DNA from: Azoarcus sp.
Lineage (GTDB): Bacteria; Pseudomonadota; Gammaproteobacteria; Burkholderiales; Rhodocyclaceae
Length of the DNA stretch: 6,918 bases
Assembly (NCBI GenBank): GCA_031259795.1
Contig: JAIRLA010000132.1
Coordinates: 1-6,918 of the forward strand
Direction: 5' to 3'
This document shows positions 5,929 through 6,918 of the stretch, in pieces. Numbering within the stretch: position 1 is the first letter of the stretch; each line of letters starts with the position of its first letter. A program made the translations under genes and the position numbers. Below the pieces are notes generated by a model that worked only from the letters and a program-made list of their open reading frames with translations, ran no database searches and had not been told where the DNA came from.

Positions 5929-6294
5929 TCACAGCTTCTGGATCGAACCGGCCTCGATTTCGACGGAAACCGTCCAATCCCGGTCGACCTCGCCGCGAAT
6001 CTCGACGGTATCCTTGGCCTCGACTGTTCGTCCGCGCCAAAGATCATCGTCGATCTCGACGACGATTTCCCCGGTAGCGTCCCGGAAAAGGTATTTTTCG
6101 TCGCCCAGCCCGCGCACGATATTGCCCCGCAAAGTCACCTTCGCGTCATCGGGCAGACTCTTGGCCTCACTCACGGTCTTCGCCTCGGGAACCGCCGACG
6201 GTCCGACGAAACCGCCTTGCGCGAACGCCGCCGCACTCAGGGCGAACCCCACGCACAGACAAGGCACAGAAAGCCGGTAAAATTTTTTCGTCAT
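5929..6294 (-). CDS. YgiW/YdeI-family periplasmic OB-fold (BOF) stress protein
   Basis: This 121-residue exported protein belongs to the bacterial OB-fold (BOF) family, which includes E. coli YgiW and YdeI (OmdA). It has a signal peptide (KK at 3-4, hydrophobic 9-22) with likely cleavage after AFA25. The mature QGGFVGPSA start is typical of the family. The OB fold runs about 38-120: VSEAKSLPDDAKVTLRGNIV, YLFRDATGEIVVEIDDDLWRG, and VEAKDTVEIRGEVDRDW with a VEIEAGSIQKL C-terminus. YgiW-type proteins are linked to stress tolerance (peroxide, cadmium, acid, antimicrobial peptides), but their ligand is not settled. The start is well supported: AGGAGG lies five bases before the ATG. It is downstream of atpC with about 510 bp between, so it should have its own promoter. 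It is bracketed by intergenic repeats in inverted orientation. Confidence 0.93.
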   Translation of the reverse strand: MTKKFYRLSVPCLCVGFALSAAAFAQGGFVGPSAVPEAKTVSEAKSLPDDAKVTLRGNIVRGLGDEKYLFRDATGEIVVEIDDDLWRGRTVEAKDTVEIRGEVDRDWTVSVEIEAGSIQKL

Positions 6295-6518
6295 AGCATC
6301 CTCCTGGGAAAATCGGGGACAAAAGAAGAAAGAGCGGCAAATCCAAAAGCCATCACCGCCTGTTCATGGTACACAAAACTTCCGGCGGGATGGAATGCCG
6401 TTCAGGCATCGCGGGATTCGCGGATGTTTACGAAGTCGATCAGGGGAGGCGGGATTCCTGCTTGCCATGCCAAGGGTAGCCGAAACCACGCATACGCCGC
6501 CGCGACAATCCTTCCTCT

Positions 6519-6573
6519 CCGTCATTGCTTCCACCCCGCCATCACGAGAAGCGCATCGACGCGGTAATCCATG
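6519..6573 (+). repeat. Divergent intergenic repeat, copy D
   Basis: The ends match the family (CCGTCATTGC at the left; GCGGTAATCCATG at the right, cf. GGCAATCCATG in copy A), in the same orientation as copy A. The internal part differs (ACCCCGCCATCACGAG). This looks like a decayed or recombined copy; the boundaries are approximate. Confidence 0.5.
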
Positions 6574-6616
6574 CGGTGGTTCAAATCAGCGGCGCTGCGC
6601 GCCGGATGAAACGAAC

Positions 6617-6676
6617 TGGATTGCCACGGGCCTGCGGCCCTCGCAATGACGAGGTGGGAGGTTTTCGCAATGACGA
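6617..6676 (-). repeat. Palindromic intergenic repeat, copy B
   Basis: This is the inverted partner of copy A. The 36-bp core at 6617-6652 is a perfect reverse complement, and the partial TCGTCATTGCGAAA unit at 6662-6676 extends the match. It includes the same GGGCC-GCA-GGCCC hairpin. Together with A it brackets the bof gene at a distance of about 910 bp. Confidence 0.85.
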
Positions 6677-6703
6677 AGGGGGAGGGCTTCCGGAAGGGCC
6701 GCC

Positions 6704-6732
6704 TGGATTGCTTCGCCGCGCGCGCAATGATG
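6704..6732 (-). repeat. Intergenic repeat variant, copy C
   Basis: On the minus strand this reads TCATTGCGCGCGCGGCGAAG followed by CAATCCA, so it has the family ends with a different centre (GAAG-type rather than GGCCGCAGGCC). It has the same orientation as copy B, 51 bp further on. ATTGC/GCAAT arms can pair. Confidence 0.6.
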
Positions 6733-6808
6733 GTTGATTCAGGCGGGGCTTTCCTGGAGTACGGCGCGGCGGCCCCGGCTTTCCGATTGGCAATGCCAGG
6801 GCGGTTTT

Positions 6809-6918
6809 TCAGTGCGTGCGCTTGCGCAGCCTCTCGATGGCATGGATCTGCGCAACGGCTTCGGCCAGTTCGGCCTGGGCCTTGGCATAGTCGATCTTGG
6901 CGCTCTTGCCCGCCAGCG
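6809..6918 (-). CDS. atpC: ATP synthase F1 epsilon subunit, C-terminal end
   Basis: Only the last 35 codons and stop are inside the window; the gene continues past the right edge. The visible peptide contains IDYAKAQAELAEAVAQIHAI and ends ERLRKRTH. This matches the C-terminal helical hairpin of bacterial epsilon (cf. the DYAQASAELAKAIAQL region of E. coli AtpC), the part that can extend into the F1 cavity and inhibit ATP hydrolysis. Epsilon couples the central stalk to the catalytic F1 head and is normally the last gene of the atp operon, consistent with the gene-free region that follows. No strong terminator is visible after the stop. Confidence 0.9.
   Translation of the reverse strand, partial: LAGKSAKIDYAKAQAELAEAVAQIHAIERLRKRTH

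Larger units (their letters stand above)
6295..6808. other. Gene-free repeat-rich region between atpC and bof
   Basis: This 514-bp region has no credible gene on either strand. Its bof-proximal part (6295-6420) is the bof leader: a strong AGGAGG, a pyrimidine-rich stretch on the minus strand, and a small ATGCC-GTTCA-GGCAT hairpin at 6393-6407. I could not find a convincing sigma-70 promoter. The remainder (about 6519-6732) carries several copies or fragments of the intergenic repeat. Directly after the atpC stop on the minus strand I see AAAAACCGCC and no clear intrinsic terminator. Confidence 0.65.

Noticed and set aside
5677..6567. A 296-codon plus-strand frame across the bof gene
   Set aside because: It is antisense to bof, starts inside repeat copy A, and encodes no recognisable domain.
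5646..6732. CRISPR array from repeated TCATTGC segments
   Set aside because: The repeats occur in both orientations, vary in length and centre, and are not spaced by uniform unique spacers; no cas gene is present.
1..6918. tRNA, rRNA, riboswitch or replication-origin signals
   Set aside because: No cloverleaf with a T-loop GTTCGAATC-type element, no rRNA-like tract, and no DnaA-box cluster was seen on reading both strands.

Overview
This window is a piece of a GC-rich proteobacterial chromosome, most likely a betaproteobacterium (perhaps Rhodocyclales-like; this is an inference from gene content and codon use, not proven). The anchors are the C-terminal end of ATP synthase epsilon (atpC), the ridA-recG pair, the CsrA-binding flagellar factor FliW, and a YgiW-type periplasmic OB-fold protein. 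All recognised genes lie on the minus strand except one, a DUF218/ElyC-like membrane protein near position 5000. Very high GC produces many long open frames antisense to the real genes; these were discarded.

Layout from high to low coordinates, following minus-strand transcription. atpC ends at 6809. Then comes about 510 bp without a gene (6295-6808), which carries several copies of a palindromic intergenic repeat with TCATTGCGAG...GGCAATCC-type ends. Next is a bof/ygiW-like gene (6294-5929) with a strong Shine-Dalgarno sequence. Downstream of it is a 337-bp gap (5592-5928) holding another repeat copy in the opposite orientation, so the bof gene is bracketed by about 60-bp inverted repeats. 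The plus-strand elyC-like gene (4824-5591) converges on bof.

Divergent from elyC is a compact minus-strand cluster: DUF2802 membrane coiled-coil protein (4673-4059), then a SPOR-domain protein (4062-3481, ATGA overlap), then fliW (3431-2985). It is closed by a GC-rich hairpin with a U-rich tail. After the hairpin come ridA (2909-2529) and recG (2480-432). The left edge holds the 5' part of an Rpn/YhgA-type PD-(D/E)XK nuclease gene (308-1), which runs off the window. A doubtful 45-codon ORF spans the recG-rpn gap and overlaps the rpn start.

Functionally, DUF2802-SPOR-FliW looks like a unit connecting the cell envelope or septum with flagellar assembly, because FliW controls flagellin through CsrA and SPOR domains bind septal peptidoglycan. 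RidA (imine hydrolysis) and RecG (fork remodelling) are housekeeping neighbours. No clearly new system is evident. The points most worth a second look are the inverted repeats around bof, the SD-less recG start lying in frame with ridA, and the Rpn gene with its overlapping small ORF.
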